Shown: piece after piece, positions 9,401-16,101 of the stretch | Numbering within the stretch: position 1 is the first letter of the stretch | Layout of the letters: every line of letters starts with the position of its first letter | NCBI GenBank assembly: GCA_015233615.1 | Contig: JADFXJ010000014.1 | Span: 1-47,471, forward strand | DNA: 47,471 nt | Reading direction: 5' to 3' | DNA from: Nitrospirota bacterium | GTDB lineage: Bacteria > Nitrospirota > Thermodesulfovibrionia > Thermodesulfovibrionales > Magnetobacteriaceae | The notes under the pieces: generated by a model | What the model saw: the letters and a program-made list of their open reading frames with translations, nothing else | The model's database searches: none | What the model was told of the DNA's origin: nothing | Position numbers and translations under genes: made by a program

Positions 9401-9540
9401 TCATTACGAGCGGCATACTGGCCAATTACGCAGTAAAAGAGCTGAAGGAATACCAGCTTGACCAATTCACGTACAATGGTGTAGAATTTAATTGGAATAG
9501 CAGCAAAAATAAAGACAGCAAGGAGACCCTAAGCCCATGA
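6493..9540 (+). CDS. Hpt-REC-REC-GAF-HD-GYP signalling protein, probable c-di-GMP phosphodiesterase
   Basis: A 1015-residue soluble regulator. Domains in order: Hpt-like helices (about 1-115, phospho-His motif HNLYGSC); a repetitive linker (121-148); a degenerate receiver (about 157-270, Asp in AAIVDVTEN); a canonical receiver (about 283-403, DDEPD and phospho-Asp in LILMDMYMPG); a coiled coil (405-470); a GAF domain (about 480-655); and an HD-GYP domain (about 660-1000) with HDIGK near 727 and HHEKLNGSGYP near 898. An unusually long helical insert (about 740-860) separates the two halves of the HD-GYP core. HD-GYP proteins usually hydrolyse c-di-GMP; metal ligands look intact. It overlaps the methyltransferase gene by ATGA, implying translational coupling. 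The partner kinase is not obvious. Confidence 0.9.
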   Translation: MSETNSPLKEKLKELKNNYVRQLPGRLQQIKEMWHRAKARKEALETIEAHEALVEAHRMVHNLYGSCTTFGLSTLTVYSKELEVTLKNLLEDGATLSEEIEDSIKKTLSIIESQIEKLPDGSADAKTTGGQLPERAADADTTEGQLPDRSATCDYESGLVLIFYKNPDSLHVIRAMLEEACFSVISINSVEELGGALGHYKPIAAIVDVTENELDKTGVQRFKEIHQKIAPSVPFIFISDKTDFQNRLATASACGIAHFTEPVEPTAIIEKIKGLTVKHTREPYRILILDDEPDIANFYSLVLQNEGMMTMPINDPGKILAVLGEFYPDLILMDMYMPGCTGMDVARVVRQIEEYVSIPIVFLSSESDVDKQLRAMSVGGDDFLNKSIQVEHLISSVTIRAERMRIIRSLNKLEDYSQTLEKEVLKRTSELKTTYEVLKDKSNQLEVLNKHLENRVQAEIKQHREKNQLLQIGIALSSEECLDNLLEMIVVEAMNFTSADGGTLYIKNDDDTAIVFKILRNTSMNFQMGGGGCSSGVNKVTFPPLKLYNADGEKNTHQVAVYVALSGETVNIPDVYDVEGFDFKGTKAFDKNTGYRSKSMLVTALRNHENEIIGVLQLINSQDEGGNVIPFSGEYQDVVESLASQAAIAITNTTLISDLKNLLDAFIKVIATAIDEKSPYTGGHIRRVAELTLEIARGLSNSAEERWQDFDLPPDEENELKIAGWMHDIGKITTPEYVVDKATKLETIYDRIHTVEAKFEILKRDIENEYLRKKIEILSTHGSISQEALDDIDASRAARIKKADQDLDFIRIANIGGEFMADDKIKQLKEISSITIDINGVITPVLTGNEVYNLSIKRGTLNEEERIIIQNHVVLSRKMLARLPWPKKLRHVCEIASEHHEKLNGSGYPSGLTAEEISTKSRILAIADIFDALSAIDRPYKKGKTLSECIKIIEGMAKGGHIDKEIMDFFITSGILANYAVKELKEYQLDQFTYNGVEFNWNSSKNKDSKETLSP
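6853..6936 (+). repeat. In-frame 42-bp tandem duplication in the HD-GYP gene
   Basis: Two 42-bp units (6853-6894 and 6895-6936) encode 14-residue repeats GSADAKTTGGQLPE and RAADADTTEGQLPD, followed by a partial third. They form a flexible linker between the Hpt and the first receiver. Confidence 0.75.
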
Positions 9541-10172
9541 AAAACTTAATCAAAATACTCTCGTTTAATACTTTTATCCCGTTTTTCTACCCGGCCCTGA
9601 TGCTCCCTTTGAGAAGTTTCAGGAAAAAAGCTATAAATTTACTTAACTTCAAGGCCGGGGACGCAGTTTTAGTGCCGGGTGTGGGAAGCGGCCACGATCT
9701 GTCCATGATTCCCGACTACGTAAGCGTAACGGGCATAGACATCAGCGACGTAATGCTCGGCATAGGTAAAGTAAAAATGAAGGTAATGGGCCACGAAAAG
9801 CACATAAAACTCCTAAAGATGGACGCAGAGGATCTTAAGTTCGACGACGGTACCTTCGACAGGGCCATTTTGAGCCTGTTTCTGACGGTTGTGTTCGACC
9901 CTAAGCAGGCTTTTGCCGAGGTAGTGAGGGTCTTAAAACCGGGTGGACAGATACTGGTATTTGACCACCTGTTAAGGAAAGGCACCATACCCTGTACCAT
10001 CTCCAAGCCCATAGACGCGGTGCTCAGTTACAGCTTCGCCAGCGTTACCAGAACCATAGACTCAATAATAGAAGGCCAGCCGGTATCCATCGAGGAAATT
10101 TTGCCCGGCGATTCGGTGGGATTCATGAAAGCGTTCCTCCTCGTCAAGGACAAGCAACCGGATCAAGTTTAA
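9537..10172 (+). CDS. Class I SAM-dependent methyltransferase (UbiE/PmtA-like)
   Basis: A 211-residue protein with a Rossmann methyltransferase core. SAM-binding motif I is VLVPGVGSGHDL (a variant of the usual DVGCGTG), motif II includes VTGIDIS, and the post-motif region LKMDAEDLKFDDGTFDRAI plus VVRVLKPGGQILVFDHL matches UbiE/phospholipid-methyltransferase-type enzymes. The hydrophobic N-terminus (FIPFFYPALMLPL) suggests membrane association, which would fit a lipid or quinone substrate, but this is inference. The start overlaps the upstream stop as ATGA, and the next gene begins 6 nt after the stop, so it sits mid-operon. Confidence 0.8.
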   Translation: MKNLIKILSFNTFIPFFYPALMLPLRSFRKKAINLLNFKAGDAVLVPGVGSGHDLSMIPDYVSVTGIDISDVMLGIGKVKMKVMGHEKHIKLLKMDAEDLKFDDGTFDRAILSLFLTVVFDPKQAFAEVVRVLKPGGQILVFDHLLRKGTIPCTISKPIDAVLSYSFASVTRTIDSIIEGQPVSIEEILPGDSVGFMKAFLLVKDKQPDQV

Positions 10173-10178
10173 GGCATC

Positions 10179-10982
10179 GTGACAGTTCAGCAGAGTTGTT
10201 TTCATTTGGATGACGCCGTTTATCCGGGGATATTTGCGGCGGAAGGGGTGAAAGCCTTCTTTACCGGCAAGACAACCGGTATAGAACCGTCTAAGCTCTT
10301 TTCCATCATAGGAGAGAGAGCGTCTTTGTACATGCCCGTCCAAAGGCACACGAACAACGTAATAATAATCAAAACCTTACCTCACCCCCCAAACCCCCTC
10401 TCCATGAATGGAGAGGGGGAGAAGGAAAGGGAACACGGGGAAGAAGTTCTCTCCCCTTCGCCATTTATGGAGAGGGGGACAGGGGGTGAGGTAGGGGACG
10501 CAGTTGTAACGAACGTCCACGGGCTGCTTATCGGGGTTCAGACGGCGGACTGCGTGCCTATTATCCTTTACGACCGCAGCGTAAAAGTGGCGGCGGCCAT
10601 TCACGCGGGGTGGCGCGGTACTGCACGGGAAATATTCAGGAAAACGACAGAGGCCATGAAGACGCAGTTCGGTTCATCGCCGGAGGAAATACTCGCAGCT
10701 ATAGGCCCCGCTATCGGCCCGTGCTGCTACGAGGTGGGACAAGAGGTCATAAGTGCCGTTACCGGAGCCACGGGAGAAGGTGACTACGTTACCTCAAACG
10801 GGGATAAGTGGTTCGTAGACCTCCAGAAGGCAAACTTTTGCCAGGCCCTTGCAATAGGCATTACTAAGGAAAATATCTGGTTATCGACTCATTGCACCAG
10901 TTGCATGCCCAATATATACCACTCTTACAGGAAGACTAAGGGCACAAATGGAAGACAGGGCGCCTTTATCGGCATGTTTTGA
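10179..10982 (+). CDS. pgeF: PgeF/YfiH (LACC1-like) protein with an internal repeat-derived insert
   Basis: This family has purine nucleoside phosphorylase/adenosine deaminase activities and edits mis-incorporated peptidoglycan precursors; older annotation calls it polyphenol oxidase. Catalytic motifs are present: MPVQRHTNNV, TADCVPIILYD (Cys), AAIHAGWRGT (His), GPAIGPCCYEVG, and a C-terminal HCTSC...YHSYRKT. Residues about 66-105 do not belong to the family: they are rich in Pro, Gly, Glu and Ser and are encoded by a palindromic repeat (10378-10493) placed exactly where relatives have a short loop before DAVVTN. The frame stays open, so the protein is probably functional with an extruded loop. 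GTG start with a weak AAGG; it lies 6 nt after the methyltransferase stop. Confidence 0.9.
   Translation: MTVQQSCFHLDDAVYPGIFAAEGVKAFFTGKTTGIEPSKLFSIIGERASLYMPVQRHTNNVIIIKTLPHPPNPLSMNGEGEKEREHGEEVLSPSPFMERGTGGEVGDAVVTNVHGLLIGVQTADCVPIILYDRSVKVAAAIHAGWRGTAREIFRKTTEAMKTQFGSSPEEILAAIGPAIGPCCYEVGQEVISAVTGATGEGDYVTSNGDKWFVDLQKANFCQALAIGITKENIWLSTHCTSCMPNIYHSYRKTKGTNGRQGAFIGMF
10378..10493. repeat. Palindromic repeat element inserted inside the pgeF reading frame
   Basis: Outer arms TACCTCACCCCC (10378-10389) and GGGGGTGAGGTA (10482-10493) are perfect 12-bp complements. Nested inside are stems built on CCCCCTCTCCA...TGGAGAGGGGG (10394-10418) and CTCTCCCC...GGAGAGGGGG (10449-10478). The roughly 116-nt element looks like a mobile palindromic (MITE/RPE-like) unit translated as part of the protein. 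Confidence 0.85.
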
Positions 10983-11026
10983 GCTTATACCCAAACTCCG
11001 ATATAGCAAGTTGTCATTGTTTTTTT

Positions 11027-11102
11027 ATCTGCGTGAATCTGCGTCATCTGCGGATGATGTTTTTATCTTTATTATCCGCAGATGACGCAGATTCACGCAG
11101 AT
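11027..11102. repeat. Perfect 29-bp inverted repeat
   Basis: Left arm 11027-11055 and right arm 11074-11102 are exact complements around an 18-nt T-rich loop. Each arm contains the internal repeat ATCTGCGT(G/C)A. It lies between pgeF and tsaE, 44 nt after the pgeF stop, and may serve as a terminator; it looks like a dispersed palindromic repeat. Confidence 0.85.
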
Positions 11103-11142
11103 TACAGATGAACATACGATCGCTAAAAACTGATACGGTGCC

Positions 11143-11628
11143 ATGAGAAAATCCTTCACCCTTCATAGCGATTCACGTGAAGATACCATGGCCATAGGCG
11201 AGGGACTGGCAAAAGCACTTCAAAGGGGCCGGAGCGTTTTTTTATTCGGGGAGCTGGGAGCGGGCAAGACGACGTTCGTAAAGGGGTTGGCCATGGGCTT
11301 TGGCCTGACGGAGAGGAACGTTACCTCACCCAGCTTTACGATAATCGCAGAGTACGAAGGTTCCATCCCGATTTACCACGCGGACCTCTACCGCCTGGAG
11401 AAGGAGGAAGAGATAGAGGGCACCGGATTTTACGACTATCTTGACTCCGACGGGATAACCGTGGTAGAGTGGGCAGAGCGGCTGGGCGGAACTGTCAGAG
11501 GCGACGTGAACGTGCGCATCGCCTTCGGCGACAACGACACAAGAATACTAACGATAGAAGGAATAGATGAAGAGGATTGGAATAATTTGCAAAAGTGGCA
11601 CCCCCGAACCTATAAACCTGTTACGTGA
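11143..11628 (+). CDS. tsaE: tRNA threonylcarbamoyladenosine biosynthesis ATPase TsaE
   Basis: The ATPase of the TsaBDE complex that makes t6A37 on ANN-decoding tRNAs. At 161 residues it has the usual size. The Walker A motif GELGAGKTTFVKG lies near residues 37-49, followed by VTSPSFTII and HADLYRLEKEEEIEGTGFYDYLD, then VVEWAERL, all TsaE hallmarks. The last 62 nt overlap nadK in another frame: family-like sequence ends near RILTIEGID, so the final 20 residues are a tail encoded within the overlap. The ATG start is the first Met after the upstream palindrome. tsaB and tsaD are not in this window. Confidence 0.94.
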   Translation: MRKSFTLHSDSREDTMAIGEGLAKALQRGRSVFLFGELGAGKTTFVKGLAMGFGLTERNVTSPSFTIIAEYEGSIPIYHADLYRLEKEEEIEGTGFYDYLDSDGITVVEWAERLGGTVRGDVNVRIAFGDNDTRILTIEGIDEEDWNNLQKWHPRTYKPVT

Positions 11629-12418
11629 GCTCCTGCCATGGCTGGAGGAAAGGAGCATAGAGGTATTTCTCGAAACGGAGGCCGCCAATCATCTTAACAT
11701 CATGGGCTACCCACGCCACAAGCTTCCAGGCCTGATAGACCTGTTGGTAGTGCTCGGCGGCGACGGCACCATGCTTTCTGCAGCCAGGCTCGTGGCCGAT
11801 AGCGACATACCCATATTCGGGATAAACCTTGGCGGCCTTGGGTTCATCACCGAAGCCGGCAGGAACGAAACTTTTGACGTCATCGGGAGGGTCATCTCAA
11901 AAGACTGTTTCATAGAAGAGCGCATGCTCCTTACAACCACCATCTACCGTGACTCCGAGGTAGTAGCGGGCTACACGGTACTGAACGACGTCGTGATAAA
12001 CAAAGGAGCGCTGGCCAGGATATTCGACGTGGAAGTATACATAGATGACCGCTACGTGACCACCATTAAGGCAGACGGCGTGATATTTTCCACTCCCACC
12101 GGCTCTACCGCCTACTCACTTTCCGCCGGCGGCCCTATTCTTTACCCTACCTTGCATTGCATAGCCATTACGCCTATATGCCCGCACACGCTCACGAACA
12201 GGCCCTTAGTCATAGAAGACACGATGGTCGTGCAAGCCGTCGTAAAGTCCGGCAGTAAGGACACTTACCTGACCCTTGACGGCCAGGTGGGTTTTCCCCT
12301 GATGGTAAAAGACACCGTGGAGATTAAGAAATCATCCCACAAGACAAAGCTGCTGGTACCTAACGCCAGGGATTACTTCCAGGTGCTCAGGAGCAAACTA
12401 AGATGGGGAGAACGTTAA
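11567..12418 (+). CDS. nadK: NAD kinase
   Basis: Makes NADP from NAD and ATP. The 283-residue protein starts with the typical strand MKRIGIICK and carries the catalytic GGDGT motif (VVLGGDGTMLSAAR), GINLGGLGFIT, ADGVIFSTPTGSTAYSLSAGGPILYP and the C-terminal VIEDTMVV/LDGQ elements. No other start gives the family N-terminus, so the 62-nt overlap with tsaE is real. No separate SD can be seen apart from sequence inside tsaE, which suggests translational coupling. Confidence 0.95.
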   Translation: MKRIGIICKSGTPEPINLLRELLPWLEERSIEVFLETEAANHLNIMGYPRHKLPGLIDLLVVLGGDGTMLSAARLVADSDIPIFGINLGGLGFITEAGRNETFDVIGRVISKDCFIEERMLLTTTIYRDSEVVAGYTVLNDVVINKGALARIFDVEVYIDDRYVTTIKADGVIFSTPTGSTAYSLSAGGPILYPTLHCIAITPICPHTLTNRPLVIEDTMVVQAVVKSGSKDTYLTLDGQVGFPLMVKDTVEIKKSSHKTKLLVPNARDYFQVLRSKLRWGER

Positions 12419-12510
12419 GTTGGGAAATATTAAGATAAGGAAACGCCGGGATGGAGAAAGATTAAGACGAGCCGGAAATATGGAAAATATGAAGATGGGG
12501 ACATACTAAG

Positions 12511-13539
12511 ATGGCCAGGAAAAATCACCCTTTGATAGACTTGCTTAACACGTACCGGGCTTTGGGCTTCGATAACCTTCCCATATCGGCAAATTGGGAA
12601 GCTTCGCCACGGTTGGAGGCCGATACCTCCGGCACACAAATTGCCGGCGGCCCGCCTGATAACCTTAAAGGACAGATTACCGGAATTGTTGCCGCAGGAG
12701 ATAAGCCGGTTGCACACCCTGGAGCCGATGGCCAATCTACCGGACAACTCAACTGGCAACACTCCGGGCAATCTACCGGGCAACCCAATGAACAGTCTGC
12801 CGGGCAATCCAACCAGACTCCCGGTACAATTTTACACACGCCTCCTGTGATCTCGCAGATAAGCCCACAGACAAGTCCACGGGTGAGCCTACAAGAGGGT
12901 CCACAAGCCAGTATCGTCAGGTCCAGGGCTACGGTTGAAAAAGAAAAACTTCTCGTCGGAATCTGCGAAGACATCGGGGAGTGTACCAGGTGCCGACTGC
13001 ACGAGCAGAGGCAGCACATCGTATTTGGCGAGGGTAGTGCCGACACCAGACTGATGTTCGTAGGCGAGGCCCCGGGGGGAGACGAAGACGTGCAGGCCAG
13101 ACCTTTCGTAGGGAGGGCCGGGAAGCTGCTGACGAGCCTCATCAACAGGCTTGGACTGAGCAGGGAGGAAGTGTACATAGCAAACATCGTAAAGTGTCGT
13201 CCTCCGGATAACAGAAATCCCCTCGACGACGAAATAGCGACTTGCGTCGGCTTTTTGGAAAGGCAGATAGACGTGATAAAACCCGAGGTCATAATGAGCC
13301 TTGGTAACGTGGCTACTAAGATACTGCTCAAAACCGAGCGCGGGATAACCGGGGTCAGGGGGAAATTCTTCGACTACAGGGGGATTAAAGTCATGCCTAC
13401 CTTCCACCCTTCCTACCTTTTAAGGGATCCGTCAAAGAAATGGCTGACATGGGACGACGCCACCACCGTTCTCAAACTCCTGGGTATAGAAGTTATACAT
13501 CCAAGCCAAAACTTTAGTACCAAACCAAGTTTCGAGTAA
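12511..13539 (+). CDS. Family-4 uracil-DNA glycosylase (iron-sulfur type) with long low-complexity N-terminus
   Basis: Removes uracil from DNA. Residues about 145-335 hold the family-4 core: CEDIGECTRCRL (two cluster cysteines), FVGEAPGGDED, RPFVGRAGKLL, YIANIVKCRPPDNRNP (third Cys), EIATCVGFLERQI (fourth Cys), SLGNVATK and the C-terminal TFHPSYLLRDPSKK. Together they indicate a [4Fe-4S]-binding, thermostable-type UDG. Between residues about 30 and 135 is a Gln/Ser/Pro/Gly-rich stretch with tandem GQSTGQ-like units encoded by repetitive DNA (about 12710-12830). Family members commonly have variable N-termini, but this one is long. It lies 92 nt downstream of nadK. Confidence 0.92.
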   Translation: MARKNHPLIDLLNTYRALGFDNLPISANWEASPRLEADTSGTQIAGGPPDNLKGQITGIVAAGDKPVAHPGADGQSTGQLNWQHSGQSTGQPNEQSAGQSNQTPGTILHTPPVISQISPQTSPRVSLQEGPQASIVRSRATVEKEKLLVGICEDIGECTRCRLHEQRQHIVFGEGSADTRLMFVGEAPGGDEDVQARPFVGRAGKLLTSLINRLGLSREEVYIANIVKCRPPDNRNPLDDEIATCVGFLERQIDVIKPEVIMSLGNVATKILLKTERGITGVRGKFFDYRGIKVMPTFHPSYLLRDPSKKWLTWDDATTVLKLLGIEVIHPSQNFSTKPSFE

Positions 13540-13917
13540 TTCAAGGCCCATGGATCAATATGGCCTTCAGATCAACTTTCAAATCACAGAACATCCATGC
13601 CGGGAGGTCATACCAGGTTGCATTCAAAAGAGTAACGAGGCGGCAAGGAGAAAGCGACACAGGTTGTGTGCTCGGCAGCCACTGGCGGCCCCACGTAACG
13701 CTCTCCAAAGGACTGCTAATAAATAATCTCATGTTACCAATATGAATGCCAATTGATATAACGGCTCGCCTTAGCGTCAAAATTCCGTCCTGCCACCATG
13801 GTATTTCGCGTCTGAAAAAACGTGTAAAATAGAGGCATGATAAAGGTACAAGCCATTTAAGCTTCCGATAGATTTCCGGTAAGAATATTGGCACGAATAA
13901 TGCATTAATAATTATAC
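13540..13917. other. Spacer without a supported gene
   Basis: About 380 nt. Frames on either strand give no recognisable protein and no SD-supported start. A 16-nt string around 13772-13787 (complement AATTTTGACGCTAAGG) recurs with one change at the 3' end of the FMN reductase gene (about 29828-29843), so this may hold decayed coding DNA. Confidence 0.4.
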
Positions 13918-14082
13918 ATGAACACAGAATCCGTTGTTGGATACATCGTAATCATAAGCGCAAACGGCTCTACCATAAACCTGGGACTGCCGGTAAGCGA
14001 CAAGATCGACGAGATAGCCGGGCAGTTGAGGGAAAAGTACGCTGCGGTAGTCCTGGACATCAAAGACATGTGGGTAAACTAG
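13918..14082 (+). CDS. Small hypothetical protein (54 aa)
   Basis: ATG-initiated frame encoding MNTESVVGYIVIISANG..., with alternating hydrophobic strands, an amphipathic helix (SDKIDEIAGQLREKY) and a final strand (AAVVLDI), a plausible small alpha/beta fold. Codon choice resembles neighbouring genes. There is no SD, but AT-rich promoter-like sequence immediately precedes the start, so translation may be leaderless. No family is recognised; it could also be a fragment. Confidence 0.35.
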   Translation: MNTESVVGYIVIISANGSTINLGLPVSDKIDEIAGQLREKYAAVVLDIKDMWVN

Positions 14083-14333
14083 GGCGGGAATTTATTTCCC
14101 ATGTATGAGAAAAAATTCCCAGTTTAAAGTTAATCCGCGTGTATTTCCTGACAGGTATACGGTAATCGAAGTGCGGTTACCGTGGTTACTGCGGTTTCGG
14201 CTATCGGAGCAATCTATATACCCGTTTGGATGCTCGTACGGACACTTCTCTTACGGCAGTGCCGGATTAATGGGCATGGCGTGCTCCCGGGACTAACCGG
14301 CCTGCATACTCCCTTAATCACTTGGACAAGTTT
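14083..14333. other. Short spacer, nothing recognised
   Basis: No credible gene or strong hairpin seen; it separates the small plus-strand frame from the minus-strand defence-like module. Confidence 0.4.
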
Positions 14334-15026
14334 TCAAGCCAAATTTTCAAGTTTGGTTAGCCAGTCATTAAAATGCGGACACTGCTTCCTTATAGCTTGA
14401 ATCCCTATGGCTTCGGAAACAGTTTTGCCCATTCTAATTTTGTGGTAGTCGCTCTTCAAATCCATAAGTCGCCTGGACGGTGCCGTTTGGGGCCCGTCGT
14501 TGATTTCCTCCGGATTATTGAATTCACTTAGTATTTCAATGAGCTGCCGTGCATCAATCCCGGTCTTTTCCGCCAGAGTCTCAACATCACTGAAAAGTAA
14601 TGCTTCGGATTCGTGCATTGCGATATACGGAATAAATCGGTTTTTTGGATCGTAGCCGGAGAAGGTACCCGAAATCTCCTTTTCCATTGCGGTCTCAAGT
14701 ATCGCAGCCTTGTCGCCGGGTGTAAGCTTAGTTCCATTTCCGATTTGTATGCGAACATTCTCCCTTCCCGGCCACCCGGAATCGATACGAAAATAATCGA
14801 ACATCGTCGTTATATAGGTATCCTTGCGTTGTTTTAAAAAATTTTCGATGTCATTTTTTGCCCGGTCAAAACGGATGTCGCCGCCTTTATGGCCGGGATC
14901 GCCGATTAATTTCGCTCGCAAATAAATCCCTTTATTTGCCATTTCCGGGGCAAGCACCTCGCGGACAAAGTTCCGTTCGGTTGTACCTTCCACGACAATA
15001 TAGACATTGATTTCATTACTACTCAT
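14334..15026 (-). CDS. DUF4276 (TOPRIM-like) protein, partner of the AAA ATPase
   Basis: A 230-residue protein whose N-terminus IYVVVEGTTERNFVREVLAP matches DUF4276, a family with a TOPRIM-like nuclease fold; the Glu of VEGTTE and the Asp in TTMFDYFRID with the following WPGRE are the typical conserved positions. Later HESEALLF is also family-typical. The frame continues upstream to 15086, but the Met at 15026 gives the family N-terminus and follows AAGGAAG at good spacing. The start overlaps the ATPase stop by 8 nt, so the two proteins are translationally coupled. Pairs of AAA ATPase and TOPRIM proteins are linked to phage defence (PARIS, Gabija and retron-associated systems); a nuclease effector role is inference. 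Confidence 0.85.
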   Translation of the reverse strand: MSSNEINVYIVVEGTTERNFVREVLAPEMANKGIYLRAKLIGDPGHKGGDIRFDRAKNDIENFLKQRKDTYITTMFDYFRIDSGWPGRENVRIQIGNGTKLTPGDKAAILETAMEKEISGTFSGYDPKNRFIPYIAMHESEALLFSDVETLAEKTGIDARQLIEILSEFNNPEEINDGPQTAPSRRLMDLKSDYHKIRMGKTVSEAIGIQAIRKQCPHFNDWLTKLENLA

Positions 15027-16101
15027 GGACTGGACTTCCTTCGACGATATTTTTACGCCACAGGTCGCCCAGTGAATAATCTTCAAGCCAGATGGAGAGT
15101 TCGTCTGCCTTCAGTCGCTGGAAGGTTGATGCCCCATCTTCGCGGTTGACAACGATAACATCTTCCGGTTCGAAACAATCGACGAGAGCAGGAGACTGCG
15201 TCGATACGATAAGTTGTGTTTTAGTGGAAGCAGCCTGAATAAGTTCAGCCAAAATCTCGATAGCATACGGATGCAAACCCAACTCAGGCTCATCGATAAT
15301 AATTATCGACGACGGATCAATCTTTAGCAGCGCGGTTGTCAAACAAATAAACCGAAGCGTACCGTCAGACAAGTGGTAGGCTTTAAGAGGATAGTCGGAA
15401 TTCTTCTGTTGCCAGCGGAGACGTACCTTTTCCTTAATCTCCTCCGGTTTTAAAATGAAATCGCCAAAAAACAGAGCAACCAAACGAATTGTATCTACTA
15501 TTTGCTCATAAGTGCGTGTATCATTCTCTTTTAAATAAAGCAGGAACGGTGCGATATTGGATGCGTCAAACCGCAGATAAGCGTTATCGTCAATTGTCTG
15601 GGGTCGACGCATTCCGGCAAGATTACTGGTATCGTGGAAATGGTAAATTTTCAACGAAGAAATACATTTGGAAACGTTTGACAATATTCTGGTATGATAC
15701 TTAGGAGTTCCGCCACCGGAATCGTCCCATAATTCACCACTGCCGGGAAACATTGCATTAGTACTGCTCAGAAACGTTTCATCCGTTGTGTCGAGTTTAA
15801 AACTGAAGCCGATATCGCCGAAATGCATTTCAAATTCGATCTGTTTTGTGACATTCGGGCCGTTAAAAAGATAATTGTCACTTCCGCCTCCTTTGGCAAT
15901 GTAAGCCCTCAGACTTGCACTGTCAAGCTCGGGAAAATTCGATCCCGTCATGGCGCGCATCATACTGAAAAAATCGATAAAATTACTTTTGCCCGCGCCA
16001 TTTCCGCCTATGAGAACGTTCAGATTGGTCAGTTCGAAGTCTACAAGCGACCGGATTGACTTAAAACCTTTTATCGTTAGTTTGTTTAATGGTTGTGGCA
16101 T
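15019..16101 (-). CDS. AAA ATPase (AAA_21/RecF-like), first gene of a defence-like pair
   Basis: A 360-residue SMC/RecF-type ATPase. The N-terminal strand MPQPLNKLTIKGFKSI leads to Walker A NVLIGGNGAGKSN (near 31-43). The C-terminal half has the ABC-like signature region YHLSDGTLRF and Walker B IIIIDEPELGLHP, followed by LIVSTQSPALVD, the D-loop/H-region arrangement of AAA_21 proteins. No TOPRIM domain is fused, unlike OLD nucleases; the TOPRIM-like activity is encoded by the next gene. The ATG is preceded by GAGAGGG nine nt upstream. The pair is the only content of the 14.3-16.1 kb minus-strand block and is probably laterally acquired. Confidence 0.88.
   Translation of the reverse strand: MPQPLNKLTIKGFKSIRSLVDFELTNLNVLIGGNGAGKSNFIDFFSMMRAMTGSNFPELDSASLRAYIAKGGGSDNYLFNGPNVTKQIEFEMHFGDIGFSFKLDTTDETFLSSTNAMFPGSGELWDDSGGGTPKYHTRILSNVSKCISSLKIYHFHDTSNLAGMRRPQTIDDNAYLRFDASNIAPFLLYLKENDTRTYEQIVDTIRLVALFFGDFILKPEEIKEKVRLRWQQKNSDYPLKAYHLSDGTLRFICLTTALLKIDPSSIIIIDEPELGLHPYAIEILAELIQAASTKTQLIVSTQSPALVDCFEPEDVIVVNREDGASTFQRLKADELSIWLEDYSLGDLWRKNIVEGSPVHE

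Noticed and set aside
12525-13331. 268-codon minus-strand frame over the UDG gene
   Set aside because: Antisense shadow; Cys/Ser/Pro-rich translation caused by the repetitive coding DNA of the plus-strand gene.
13541-13894. 117-codon minus-strand frame downstream of the UDG gene
   Set aside because: No SD, no recognisable domain, unnatural composition. A 16-nt similarity to the end of the FMN reductase gene is noted but too short to prove a gene remnant.
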